From Populus alba (taxonomy: Eukaryota; Streptophyta; Magnoliopsida; Malpighiales; Salicaceae), in assembly GCF_005239225.2 (NCBI RefSeq), contig NC_133300.1, positions 13,731,875 to 13,795,874 on the forward strand: a DNA stretch of 64,000 nt, read 5' to 3'. The notes under the pieces are model-generated. The model saw only the letters and a program-made list of their open reading frames with translations. It searched no databases and was not told the origin of the DNA. Every line of letters starts with the position of its first letter. The first letter of the stretch is position 1. A program made the translations under genes and the position numbers. Of this stretch, positions 11,181 to 23,900 are shown in pieces.

Positions 11181-11689
11181 GTAATATGATACTTTTTTCT
11201 ACCTTTAGTTTTCACAAACTTGAAATTACTAATATTTGAGTGAATTAAGTGTAGAGGTTCACTACTTATTTCAATTGTTTCAAAAGAAGATTTTGTGAAT
11301 TTGGGTTCTATACAAATTTTACATTTATAATTTATGGTTAATTAACATTTGCATAGAATTATAATTTACATTACCTAACTTTTCATGCTACACATCACAA
11401 GACTCAAACAAATAAGAAGAAGATGCAATCATATTATGGTTCTCATCATTAGTTATAATGGTCATTATATTCATTTTAAAGAGGTCATCACATAGATACT
11501 CTTATTGAATTTAATTTATTACTTTAAAAAATCATCTTAAAATAATTTTTGCTCAATAATAAGGCAAACACTAAGTTCTTTCTAATATCAATAACATGCA
11601 ATGTATTGTTGAGGTTTTCTCTATTCACTTCTTTATAAGTAGAAAACATCATCTTCTTAATGTAAACATGTTTTATAGCACCAATATCA

Positions 11690-12620
11690 ACCCCATCATT
11701 GTTTAGAATTATTGATCAGGATGACTTCGAAAACAACATAAGAAAGGTTCATTTCTAAAATTGTATTAGTGGGGTGATCAATCATGGTGACTTTGGCTTG
11801 ACTAATTACTTTCTTAAGGTTTCCAAGTTGAACCTTATTTCTGCATTCTTTAGTTAGATGTCCAATCTTGTTATGGATAAAACACTTGTCATTGAACTTT
11901 TTAGCAATTCCGTTTCCTTTCACAGCAAGTTTTTTCTTTTGATTTTTGTTACTAGATTTTACCATTTGTTCCATAACATTTTTCTTTGGAGCGCCAGAAG
12001 AGTGACTCTTTTTTAAAACAACTTATTTTCCTCATATATCCTTAACCTCAAAATAAAGTCTTTAATTCCCATCTCATTGTGCTTATTCTTCAGATAATTT
12101 TTGAAGCCTTTCCAAGATGGTGATAGTTTTTCAATGATTGCATCTACTTAGAATCACTCACTAAGAGACTTACCTTTAAAATGTATATCATACAAGATGA
12201 GTTGAAACTCTTGAACTTGACTCATTATGGTCCTTTAATCAACCATCTTAAAATCTAAAAGTTTGTTGATTATGAATTTATTTATATTAGCATCTTCAGC
12301 TTTTTACTTTTTATCTAAACCTTCTCATAGTACTTTTGCATTCTTAATTGAACTACACATATATATCATAAAGTATATTATGCAACCCATTTAAGATGTT
12401 GTTCTTACACACGAAATCAATAGGATTCCATGCATCCATAACCACCATATTAGTAAGGTTAGATTCATTTTCTAATGGTTTTGGTGCTTCCTAGTGCAAG
12501 AAGTTTTTCAAGTTTAAAGTGGTCAAATATAATAATATTTTTTATTCTCGCGTCTTGAAGTTCAGTCCATTAAACTTTTCAGGTTTCTCACCATATACTA
12601 TAGAAGGTGATGGTGAAATG
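11690..12620 (-). pseudogene. Ty1/copia gag remnant
   Basis: On the minus strand the N-terminal part (about 12620-12540) reads as YGEKPEKFNGLNFKT, a typical start of copia-type Gag (UBN2 family). Downstream, after stops and shifts, an open segment at 11974-11696 carries a zinc-knuckle-like block, DKCFIHNKIGHLTKEC. The canonical knuckle is C-x2-C-x4-H-x4-C; here the second Cys has become His. Stops interrupt the frame, so no functional Gag can be made. The 279-nt open segment is only the C-terminal part. No protease or polymerase could be read downstream. Confidence 0.6.
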
Positions 12621-13112
12621 CTTCACTACCAAAGTAGTACCCGTCGAAGCAATATTAATTTACACAACCAAACTTGAGTAAAAGGAGTGAAAGACATGAT
12701 ATAATCTATAATAAAAACGACAACTATTAATATTCATAAATAAATATTTTGGCTCTATAATAATAATAAAAAAACTTTAATAAAGCAACCTAATAAATAA
12801 AAATAATTAAACTATACAAGAGTAAAATCAACACTCATTGTCTTTTTGGGTTATTTTGTTGAGCCCTATTTTGTTCATTGTGATTTATTCTATTATTATT
12901 ATTTCACTTATGAACTATATCATATATAAAAATAGTATCGTGTGAATAATATTTTTACTATGTAAGTTTTAAGAAAAGACTGTAGGGTTCACAAATAATC
13001 CTGCTTAAAATTCAATCTTTTTAGATAGAACTTTCTATATTGTATCTATTCATCGCACTAATTTCTGTATTATAAATATGACATATATGTGAACAAAACC
13101 AGCCAGATAACT

Positions 13113-13128
13113 ATGATACCAATCTTAG
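13113..13128 (-). other. primer-binding-site-like sequence
   Basis: On the minus strand this reads attggtatcatagtta, matching the initiator-Met primer-binding pattern tggtatca. It lies upstream of the gag remnant in the same orientation. Confidence 0.45.
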
Positions 13129-13570
13129 AAAGTATAAGTGGAATTTAAAAAAAGAAAAGCATGATTGAACTAACAAGATAGCATAAACTATCACAAACAA
13201 ATTAATAGTTCACTTATTAGAAAATATAAAATCAATAAAATATATGACATGCATCAAAACATTCAAAATGCATGAAAAACAGTCTTAGAAGATAAACTAT
13301 AACCTTAAAACAAAGATATATAGCAACCTTCTAAAATTAAACAAAAAAAAAAGAAAAAAAATCATAACAAACCAAGAGGTTATAGATTAACGTATATAGA
13401 AATAAAATTAAATCTATATGTGAGAATATTGAAAATTAAAGAAAGTTAAATTTTAAAAATGCTAAAAACTTCGTTCACAATTAATCTATATTATTATTTT
13501 TATTATTAATATTTTTTTTCTCACAAGATAAAGTAAACAACGTCTAATTAATATAAAAATAAAGCCTGGA

Positions 13571-13780
13571 GATTTTAAATCAAAGTTTGTAAATATATTA
13601 TACTAGTGAGTAAAAATATTTAATTTATCATCACAAAAACATACCAAACAAAAGATGTCCAACAAAAACCTGTAATTTATACATGCTTAAAATTATAAGA
13701 ATGCAAAAGTATAACTCATGGAAAACATGTTTTCAACATAAATATAATAAAAAGAATTATAGCATGCATACTAAATATAT
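13571..13780. repeat. direct repeat copy B (about 200 bp)
   Basis: Partner of 10971-11180. It lies upstream of the primer-binding-site-like sequence in minus-strand orientation, as a 5' LTR piece would. Confidence 0.7.
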
Positions 13781-15235
13781 AATCAAACTTACAATTGATA
13801 TTAATTCAAAGTTTTAGCACGCATTCTAGTACTAAAAAAATATTTATATTTAAATTAAAATAAAAAAGTGTACTTACTTATTGAAACACTTTAAAATAAT
13901 GAAATTTTTGTTGTTGTCAATGATGAATTCTTTATCCTTAAGACTTTATTGCTCCTTCACATGGCAACTAGGATGTTTGTAATATGCCTCTTAAGATTTC
14001 AATAATATTTTAGTTTAGATGCACTTCTAAACAATATATTTGAACCAAATAATATGAAACTCAAGTATCTCTAAACAAGAAATGAACCTAAGCTTTAGAT
14101 TTGAGTGGAAAACCAAAGCTTAAAATAAGAAGAAAATACTGAAATATGAGGTGAGGAAGTGTATGTAAAATTAAATCTAAAAAATTTAAGTTAGAAATTC
14201 TTTTTTCTCCCTTTTTTTTATACTGAATTTTGAAAGGTAAAATGTTGAAAAATTAATTCTCATCATTATTAACTTTTGATTAGCCACCATAAATCAAGAA
14301 TTAAATCTAAAAATATTAAGGGTTTTTTTATTAAAAATATCAAGAATTCCTTTAAAATTAATTTAAGATTCACCCATTATTTATCTAAATCATGCTAATT
14401 AAACAAATTTCCAACACTTATTACATGGCAAACAGTCTTCCCTCGTCAAGGAAATGAAATGCATGAACAGATCAATTATCATTTAATATAGCTTCATGCT
14501 CAATAATGCATATGCTTTTCTTTTCTTCACTAGTTTAAACATGTTTTCCCCACCACCTCTTAAGAATTTGAACCTTGAATAGTAAGGTGACCGAACCTAG
14601 TTTGTACATTAACGACACACACACACACACCCTTGTTTGAAATAATCAATTTGAATATTATAAGAAATTTTGCCTGAACTTACTTCTAGACATAATGATC
14701 ATAAATCATGAGCAACATCTGATTTCTCAAGATAGAAAAATAAAAATAAGGACCCAAGCCTACAAGGACTTGGGAAAATCAATAGGCTTCTGGTTATTAA
14801 GCTCCAATATTGATAAACTTTAATCTAAATTGAAATACATTCTTAAAAACAAAATTATGAAATCTTAGAAGTGTATTGTAAATCTTAAGCGGTTGACGTG
14901 AGATATTTTTAGTTCTTTAATTTCTTAGATTCAAATCTTTAGTATACAATTTATAAAAACATTTATTAAATTCATAAATGTACATATTAAAATTGTTGAG
15001 AAAAGATATTTATTCTCGATTTCCAAATAAAGTGTTCCACAGACATCGCTAGGGATCCAATAAAAAAGAAAAGGTATAGTACAAACATTAATTATACTCA
15101 ATATTAATATTGTAGGGAAAGACTTGCAAAATCCAGCAAAAAAAAAGGAAGAAGAAATTATCACACAAAATCAAAATAATTGGTGAATTAATATGAGAAC
15201 AAAATTTTTTGGCGAAATACAACATTTTAATTTTA
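13781..15235. other. AT-rich intergenic, no gene seen
   Basis: Contains a short CA microsatellite near 14617-14632. The 77-residue frame at 14931-15164 (minus) has no recognisable feature and biased hydrophobic composition; I do not call it a gene. Confidence 0.45.
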
Positions 15236-16007
15236 TCATGCTTCAAAATAGCGATATTTAGTAAATATCATGTTTTTAAAACGTGCCAAAGTGAAACTCC
15301 AATTATCTGGTTCAACCGGTTGACCAGTTCATAATGAATAGTAAAATTGGTCAACTAGTTTTGAAAATAATAAGAAAAATCTCAAAAGTACTAAAATCAA
15401 GGAGCCTCGGTGAGATTTTAAATATCTAAGGATTTGACAGCCCACGTGACGACATGGTAACTACTAAAAAGAAAACGGCATCTAAAAATTCCTGTAAATA
15501 TTTGAGTGCAATCCAATGGTCGGATTAAATGTTATGATCATTTTGAGTTATTATTCTGATATGGGGCAACCAGACCTCCTTTTTAACCTAGACATGTCCC
15601 ACTAGTCCATAAATACGTTTGCTAGGCTAACCACGCAATTTGCTTAAAGCAATTCCTCATTTAGTTTGGCAGACTTACAACTAACTTATTAGAATCACTC
15701 ATTAATATATGTCCGACTACATCATTAACATTAAAAAACAAAAGACAACTACTACATGAACAATAAGTTTTTAAGATTTTAATTGGAGCTTGTTATTGAG
15801 TTTACAAGTTAGATAAAGATGTATATTTCGACTCATAAATATACTTGAAAGAAAAGGTTCATTAACTTATATTTTTTGTGTGGAACGATCGATCAATTCA
15901 TATAACTAGATCTAACCAATCAATCGGTTAAGCCAGATAATCAGAGTTTTATATTATTGCGTTTTAAAAACATGACGTTTACTAAATATTACTATTTCAA
16001 AGTGCAA
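15236..16007. mobile_element. inverted-repeat element with ends of about 95 bp
   Basis: The left arm (about 15236-15330) is repeated in reverse complement at about 15911-16007. Both arms contain tatttagtaaa, catgtttttaaaacg and attatctgg..aacc in order. The roughly 580-bp interior has no coding sequence and contains a CACGTG. A further copy of the arm motif (aatatttcgtaaatatt...taaaatgcc) follows in direct orientation at about 16033-16070. Long inverted termini with a non-coding interior fit a MULE-derived or foldback non-autonomous DNA transposon. No clean target-site duplication was seen. Confidence 0.5.
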
Positions 16008-16299
16008 CAAGATAATTGTCGCTATTAAAAATAACAATATTTCGTAAATATTGCGCTTCTAAAATGCCATAATATAAAAATATATTATTTATCAAACATC
16101 AAAGTTTTTTAAAAATGTTATAATTTTAAAAGATATCCCAAAAAGGGTGTACGGGTCCGTACAACTGAAAAGATCTGTTAAGGTCAAAATACAGTTAGTT
16201 AAAACCTCAAAGCACATGTTGTCATAACCAACTTCTGTCTTCCAGCGTATATGGGTAGGAATCTTTAAAATGAAGACAAAAGAATCAGTTAATTACCGA

Positions 16300-17204
16300 A
16301 ATTTTCTCTCATCCTTCCTTTCTGTCCTTACCCACACGTAAACCCTGCACTTTACATCGTTTCCCTGTCTCAACTCTTTCTTGATCCTTTTCTACCTTAA
16401 ATCAATTCTTTTCTGTGAGACACTTCATGCTTTTGGGTTATCATATCACATTGTGATCGATAGATTCAAGTAAGTTCTTTTTTTTTTTTCCTTTTTTCTC
16501 TTTGAGTTTGATGCATATGTTTGTGTTTGTTTCTGTTTTTCTTCTTCTTCTTCTTCAATGTTTTTTCCAGAACCTAGTTGTTCAAATCGAATAATTGTAA
16601 GAGCTCGGTATTGACATGGAACAGATTTTTGCATTGAAATCAAAATTTTTCAAGGAAGCTTCAGGGGAAAAAAGATCATTTTTAATTTATTGCGCTTGAA
16701 AGAGCTGAAACTGACAGGTATTTGTATTCAAGAAGTTTTATATTGTTAATGCGACATATTTCTAATTTTATAGGCCATTGATTGAATAATTATGTCCCAT
16801 ATATTGATTGAATAGTTATTGCCCATATACTGCTCTGTCTTAAAGTTCTCAGGATTCTACTGAATTTTTCTGTTCTCGGATTATGGCCCTTTTCTTCTTT
16901 TGCATTGACTGATTAATACAAAGGGACTAGTTTTGATGCAGCATTTGTGTATACATTCATTGACTGATTCTGAAACTGGAAATTGTAACCTCTGAAAGCT
17001 CTGTTACAAGAGTTGAATATGCTGTAATTTGATATGGATGGTTTCCTTCTTGATTTGCAACTTGAATTCCTATTCCTAGGCAGCATAGGGAGCTTGATTT
17101 CAAGTAGTGTGATCAGACAAGTAATACCATATAGCTGGTGAAGGTGGGGGTGGAAATTAATAGATTTTGAAGGAGGTAGCCAGCATTTGAAAACTTATGA
17201 GGTT
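16300..17204 (+). promoter_or_regulatory. probable 5' leader with intron(s) of the 17205 gene
   Basis: CT-rich sequence at 16300-16400 looks like a transcription-start/leader region. Possible leader splice signals are a donor at gacag|gtattt (about 16716) and an acceptor at ctaggcag|c (about 17082). No coding frame joins the main gene: an in-frame TGA lies at 17139-17141 and no ATG occurs between it and 17205. The exact intron is uncertain. Confidence 0.4.
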
Positions 17205-18614
17205 ATGACTGACGAAAAACCTATTCTTGCTCTCGAAAGTTCACGTTCCTCTGCATCGGATTCTTCAGCAAGATCTAGTGAGGTTGAAAATGATATTCTT
17301 GCCAGTCACTTTATCCAATCAAAACAAGCAGATGTTGGGTCAGCACAAGGACCGATATTTCCAGCAGAAGTTCCCAGCTACAATCCTTTTATCAACACAC
17401 AAGTATTGCCCCCACCATCACCTCAACTGCATGTGATGGGACAACCTGGAGGGTACGATCCAAATAGGATCCCATCATCCATTTTTGCTAAGCCTAGTAA
17501 TCCTGCAGAATGGAGCGTTGCTTCTAATGATTCATTGTTCAGTATTTACATGGGGAATGGTAGCTTCTCAAGAGATCATGCTTTCATGTTGTATAAATCG
17601 GGAGAACTCCCCAGGTTTGATGAGACAGGCAATGCTTCAACCAGTTTGAGCCCTGTCATTGAAGTAGAGAACAATGATAGAAAGAATGAAGATATATCAA
17701 TAGACGTAATAGTGAAGGAAGAAGAATCAACTGATTCTGAAGAAGAGGAACCTGAATCAACAGCTGAGATCAGGCCGACAAAGGAGGTTCCGGGTGCAAC
17801 AGAGAACATTAGTTGTCAGGAAAAGATGCATCATGTTGAGGAGATTCGAGTTTCCCTCTCCAGCAGTAACAGATCATTTCAATTCCCGCTGTAAGTTACC
17901 TGACAATCTATCCATGCAGAATAAAATGGTTTTTGTTTGAAGCATCTATCAGTGCAGGAATGGGTACTCAAATGCATGCATACCACCACTGTCCTTACTG
18001 TTCCAATTTGAATTTTGATCTGATCGCTTGCTTCTGTTGTTATAAAACTTTGATTTTCATCTCTTTGCTTTTTCATACGAGTGCGTGGGAATATGTCTCC
18101 AATTCTTATAGGCTTGCATTTAGAATTAGTGAGTTTGTTGTTTAGCTAAATTTCTCCATAACATACCATCTTATGTTGAATTTTGACATAAATTATGCGT
18201 TTCTTTCCCTGCCTGCTGTCTGTCTCCTCTGACAGTGATCCACTATGGAGGACCGATAAGAAAGGTTACATTTTTTCAAATAAATTCGGAACTCTGGATT
18301 TCTATAACTACAACTTACCCTTTCCCTATCATGCATTATTAGACCATTTAGATTTCTTAGTTCTGCTACGTGCTAGGTCAGCCAGTGTTTGCCTGTCCTT
18401 TATTTGAAAGGTACCTGAAGCTAATTTTAAACTCCATTTCAGATTGGACGCTACCTCAGGAAGAAGTTCTTCTTTTAATGAGGTGATGAAGAAGCATTCC
18501 TCGGAGAAGCACTTGGAACAGGAGTCACAGCCAGCAGAGACCCCTGGAACAACCCAAAAGGCTGAGGGAAATAGCTGGTTTCCTTGCTTCTCTTGCTGCT
18601 TACATGGCTGTTGA
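17205..18614 (+). CDS. Ser/acidic-rich plant protein with Cys-rich C-terminus (285 aa, unknown function)
   Basis: Exon 1 is 17205-17890 and exon 2 is 18443-18614. The intron has clean borders (ccgct|gtaagt, ttcag|a) and is spliced in phase 2, rejoining a Leu codon; the stop is TGA at 18612-18614. I chose the ATG at 17205 because it is the first after the in-frame stop at 17139; a start reading through from TTG at 17187 is unnecessary in a plant. The protein has a Ser-rich N-terminus, a Pro-rich middle, a block at about residues 99-135 (NPAEWSVASNDSLFSI, then YKSGEL) that looks like the conserved core, an acidic stretch near residues 170-190, and a C-terminal CFSCCLHGC. I have the impression of a plant-wide family sometimes labelled 'SRP40-like', but I assign no function. 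The terminal Cys cluster could be S-acylated. Confidence 0.8.
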
Positions 18615-19973
18615 GAGAGATTTCTGCATAAATATTTTAAATCCAACCTCTGCACATCTCCCTCTTTGTCAAGAATTCCTGCCTTGTCCATCGGATCTAA
18701 ATACGAACCTTATTCTCTGCAGTCATTGTTTCTAGCTTTGGCGAGTCTTCTCCCATTGCAAAACCTTAGAGCTTATAGTTAAGGTATGAATCACCATCTA
18801 AACTCGGTTCTAGAATATACAGTATAGTCTTCATTCAATTCAATGGGAGAAGTTTGGCTTTTAGATTTGAGAAAAAGTCAGCATAAGAATTATCTACAAA
18901 GATATATTGATTTAGAAATTTCCAAGGGGAAAACTCAGGTTTGATTCTTACATTAGATTAATTGCGACTGATATATTGACAGCATTTCTGTAGTTTGCAT
19001 GTCTTTTTATCCAGGGTGCCAGCGTCAGTCTCAAATAATGGGGAAAAAAGAGAGGATAAAACAAGTGCTTTGCAGTCCTTGATCAAATATTGATGCTTGA
19101 GTTTCTCTGTATTGATTATTGGTAGTGCAATTCTTACCAAATGGATTTATGGAAAGGGAAATCAGGCTGCTTATAAACTCTTTAATCACTTGTAAAAATG
19201 TGTATATTGCCCGTAGCTAATACTCAGTCACTGTCAGATCAGCATTTAATATATAGCAACTTGTTTCTTCTTCTTATTTGCTAATACCATCGCTCAATAC
19301 ATTCGTAATATTTAAATTATAATATGATAAATAATCCTTTTTTCTTCTTCATTCATTTTTCTTTTTTTTTATTCTGTAAAAACACAGCGCATATAACACT
19401 TTTTTATTTTGTTATAAATCAAGCTCCTATCATCGTAAATTCACATCATCTCAACACTAATATCCTTATTTTTTATAACTCATTTTTTGAATATTGTTTT
19501 TTTAGTATTTTTATGTAGTATATGTAGTTTGTTTGTGTGTTTACTTTTTTTTATAGGTTGTTCTATAAAAATTATTGTATGAATATATGATTTGTACATG
19601 TTAGGATTTGTTTGAAAATTTTTAAAAAAATTATATTTATTTGTAATTTGATAAAATTAAATTTGATTTTGTAACTTAAATGTTTGTAATGTAATAAATA
19701 ATGACTTATATAATTGGATATGTTGCACATTTTGTCAATTTTATTGTTAAGTTAAAATTTTTTAATAAATTTGAAGGAATTTGAATTTTTGAAAAAAATT
19801 GATAATGATTTAAGGGTATTATTAAAATAGATTGAATAGATTTGAGTTAAATCAATGATAGCTAATTATTTAGGTATCGATAATTTGTTTAGTTCATATT
19901 ATTAATTAATACATGTCATCAATATTTTATATAGGTTTCATATAAGTAATGAATTATTGTTCTTGTGAAAGGA
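18615..19973. other. 3' flank and AT-rich intergenic, no gene seen
   Basis: The first few hundred bases are probably 3' UTR. After about 19250 the composition becomes very AT-rich and leads into the CACTA remnant. Short open frames here have no protein-like features. Confidence 0.45.
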
Positions 19974-20860
19974 ATGAATCAGAGTGATGCAGATAAATGT
20001 TCAATCATAGATGAAGAACCTAATGCAAATACAGCTAGATTATTTGATCTTTTAAAAGAATTTGATGAACCATTATAGGATGGGTGCATAAGTCATAGTA
20101 AATTATTGGTTGTTTCATAGTGTTCACTATCAAGTCAGATTATAAGGTTGAGTAGGGCTAATTATGATATAATCATCAAATATGCATTTTACCTAAAGAT
20201 AATAGGTTGAAAAAAAACGTTTATACTGCCAAGTCCATAATAAAACCCCTTAGACAAGGATACTAGAAAATTAATATATATACAAACTTCTGCTTGTTGT
20301 ATTACCTAGAAAAAGCATATTTGATCGGGCACATAACTTGTGGACATGCTTGGTATAAACCCAAATCTAGTAGAGAAAAGACTTTTGTCGCACATAGAAA
20401 ACTGAGATACATGCATCTCTATTAATTTTAGATTGAAAAGGTTATTCATGTGTTCAAAGACTGTTGAGCACATGGTATCATTCACATGATATAGTGGATG
20501 GAGTCATCGTGCACAATTCTTATGGTGAAACTTGGAAGCAGATTAATAGGGTGCATCCTTAGTTTTCAATGGAACCACAGAATATATGTGTTAGGTTATG
20601 TATAGATGGATTCAATCTATTTGGGTTATTTGTTGCACCATATTCTTGTTTGCTAGTGATACTCAATGTTTACAACTTGTCACTATGAGTGTGTATGATA
20701 TCGAAGTTCATGGTTTTATTTATGGTCATATTTGATCCTAATAGTACAGATATGGATATAAAAGTTTATTTTTGACTATTGATTGATGAGTTGAAGCAGT
20801 TGACTAGTTGTGGTCATCCGAAACTTTGACATGATGTCTCAAGGAAACAAAGTTTTGAGA
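19974..20860 (+). pseudogene. degenerate CACTA (En/Spm) TNP2 transposase fragment
   Basis: Starts MNQSDADKCSIIDEEPNAN and continues ARLFDLLKEFDEPL, then a stop, DGCISHSKLL. This matches the N-terminal region of plant TNP2 transposases. Later pieces, in shifting frames, keep the family order: a 'CGHAWYKPKSSREKT' zinc-ribbon-like block, VAHRKLRYMHL, 'HGI.HMI.WMES', a 'CIDGFNLFG' block, 'LLIDELKQL' and 'HDVSRKQSF'. Homology stops at about 20860, well short of a full transposase. Multiple stops and frameshifts show it is dead. The break coincides with the start of a second CACTA-like repeat block. Confidence 0.7.
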
Positions 20861-20934
20861 TAATTACATATACACTCCTTTTTTTTTTTAAAAAAAAAAT
20901 AATCATTCTAGGGTTGATTGCTTATTTGTATTGC

Positions 20935-23900
20935 ATACCAAACCAAAGTTGCAAAAAAAATTACAAAATTGTTTCCACAACAACTACAAGATGTAATTAT
21001 TGATGGATTAAGTTCCTTAGAAAGTTTCAGAGAATTGAAAAAAATTACAAGAGTTTGCCATGACATTTATAAATAGAATTATCAACAGACTAAGTTCTTC
21101 AAAAAGTTCTAGAAATTTGAAAAATAATTACAAGATTTTTCCATTAACAATCACAAACGAAATAACCGATGGACTATACCTCTCATAAAGTTCTAGAGAG
21201 TTAGAGAAAAATTGCATATATTTGCCACTAACAATTACAAATGAAATTATTAATGGACTAAGTCCCTTGAAAAATTCTAGAAAGTTGGAAAAACAATTAC
21301 ATGACTTTGCCCTAAAAATTACATATCACCGACCGAATGAAATTTGATCGGAGAATTTTAGGGGGGTTTTAGAAATTATAGGTTTTATTAAGAAATTAAA
21401 GTTTTAATTACCAACAGAATTACCGATAGACCATACAAATCAATAAATATTGAATTTTTCATTGGTAATTTTGTCCATAAAAAACTCCAATTAAAATACC
21501 AGAATCTTTTATTTTATTTGTCAACAATGTTTTCTTCTTCTCTCTTTTTCTTGTTAATCTCTCTCTCTACAGCCTCTTCCTCTCTTCTCTCTTTGTCAAC
21601 ATCTTTCTATCTTCTCTCTCATTTCTTCCCCTCTTTTTCCATCCTCAACGCTAGATAAGTCTTCATCCTTCATGCCTCCACGCCAAGTAAGTCTCCTACT
21701 CTTCCTATTTTTTTTTGTGGTGTTTTTATAGTTGCATGTGTTTGTGTAATTATGCTTTGGCCTATAACTACGTAAACTCAATATAGTCTCCTATTAAAGT
21801 TTAGGTTCTAACATAGTGTTTGACTTTTGATATCGAAAATAATTGTAGTTCTAGGATGTGTTTGTCATGCCATTTTCCATGTAAAAAGGACATGATAGAA
21901 TATTATGCATGCATCTGATTTTATCTCATGCTTGTGCTTATTCTTGTTGTATTTCCATGTGTATAAATATGATTAGGGATTTTACATGTTTGACTTGGAG
22001 ATTTATTTTTCATGATAATTGCAATTTTTTTCCATGGCAATAGATTTTGTTTATTGTTTTTTTTTTCCTAATAGTTGAGTTACTTCAAATTTAGACAATT
22101 AGGGTTTGTGTATGAATGTATTTGAAAAGGTGAAAATGGATGAATATTGGTTAGTGTTAGGTTAGATAACATAGTTAAAAAAAAAAAACGACTGTGGCTA
22201 GTTTCAAAGTGTGGATTACTTAGTTCATTGAGATGCATGCAAAACATAGAATGAGAAAATTATGAGGGCAAAAAAATTATGATTTTTTTTAAATATTAGT
22301 CATAAGTAAAATCAATTGGTTTGTGATTTTATTTATTTATCTGTATTTGCATTTAATAAAATTTTAAGTAGTCTCTCGTATAGGAGAGATGTTGTCAATT
22401 GTTTTTAAAAATAGGACATAATGAGAATTTTATTACCTTTTTTATGCTTTAATTTATTTAGATGACGAAGAGAAGGTCAATCTCTCTCAACGCATGCTTG
22501 ATGAGTGCGATACCGTCTTATAGAGGGGCTATCCCTTATGAGAAGTATGTGTACATTAGAAAGTACATTGCTAAGCGGAAGCTTGACCTCGATCAACATG
22601 TAAGTTTGTTTTCCTTTCTTGCACGATTAAAAAAGTTAACAACAATGGATAATTTTTAAACAATTAACTTCAATGAATAAATGGAGTTTTAGGTTTACTC
22701 ATATGATAATATCGGCAATTAAATCATTGATGGAAGTGCTTTTGTTTCAGTGGAGTCAAGTTTTCAAACATCCTGAATGGAAGCCTATGATTGATGTTTA
22801 ATTCAGAAAGTTCAAGTTTACTATATACATAAAAAAATATTATTATTAATAAATTTGATTAGTTTTTTTTATTTTTAATAAACTAATTACTTTTAAGAAA
22901 AAGATTTACTGGGAGGAGGTTAATGGCATTGTTACCATGAGAGTGTTGGAGAATCATAACGTCATTAAGTAAGATTGAATTCAAAATGTTTTTTTTAAGT
23001 ATTTAAATTTTATTTTTAGTTATCTTAATCGATATTTTATTTATATATATCAGGTTGCGTAATTTCTGGTATGAGATACAGAAAAAATCAAAGAACATGC
23101 AAAAGAAAGAGGTCTTCCAAGCTAAGAAGATATGGCTATGTGAAGGGATTTTAGATCTCCAAGGAAGATTCATGGTTCAATTACCACGCGTACTAGCAGA
23201 TCCATTTTGTTTGTTTCGCATGCCAAGAGGATAGTAAAATTTTGTTTTATATGAAAGTGTATGACTAACAATAGCTACCTTTTGCAAGTTATAGTTCTTG
23301 GATGCGATCCAAGACCGATGAATCTTTTTATTGAAACTCACATACGAAATGATAACTATTGAAAAGGGGTGCAACAACTCGTGGATAACTAAATTTAGAA
23401 GTTTGTGGTAACTTAGATTTCAACAATGTTTTTTAAGTTATTATTTTTTAAATTTTTTGACTGATATTTTTTTTTCAGGAAACATATAACAGTTGATTAC
23501 AAGAGAGATACAAAGATGATTTTTCGATCCATTTGAAACTCGATCTAGATTTGTGGTTGAAGGCTAGATCTTCAGGTAAACCTGATAAAAATCAACTTTA
23601 CGATATCTTAAACACTATGGCCAAGGATATATGAATATGTTGTAATGTATCAACCGCTGGTTCCTCGTAATTGGGTTTGACCTCTCAATCTCTGGCTGTT
23701 CAAGCAATTGTACAAGAAAAAAAATAAAGTTCAAATAACCCAACTTAGTGCTGATATGATCAAATTTAGGTCCGCGATGGTCGAATTTAAGTGATTGTAT
23801 GAGGAGTTGTTGTCAACCCTCACTTATACAAATGGTTCACCTCGTAATCCACCTGGTCCCCGTGAATATCTGTCTTTTTCTCCGCCGCCTTCTCCTACTC

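Noticed and set aside
17187..17204. Extension of the 17205 gene to 17187
   Set aside because: 17187 is a TTG codon. Plant initiation is far more likely at the ATG at 17205.
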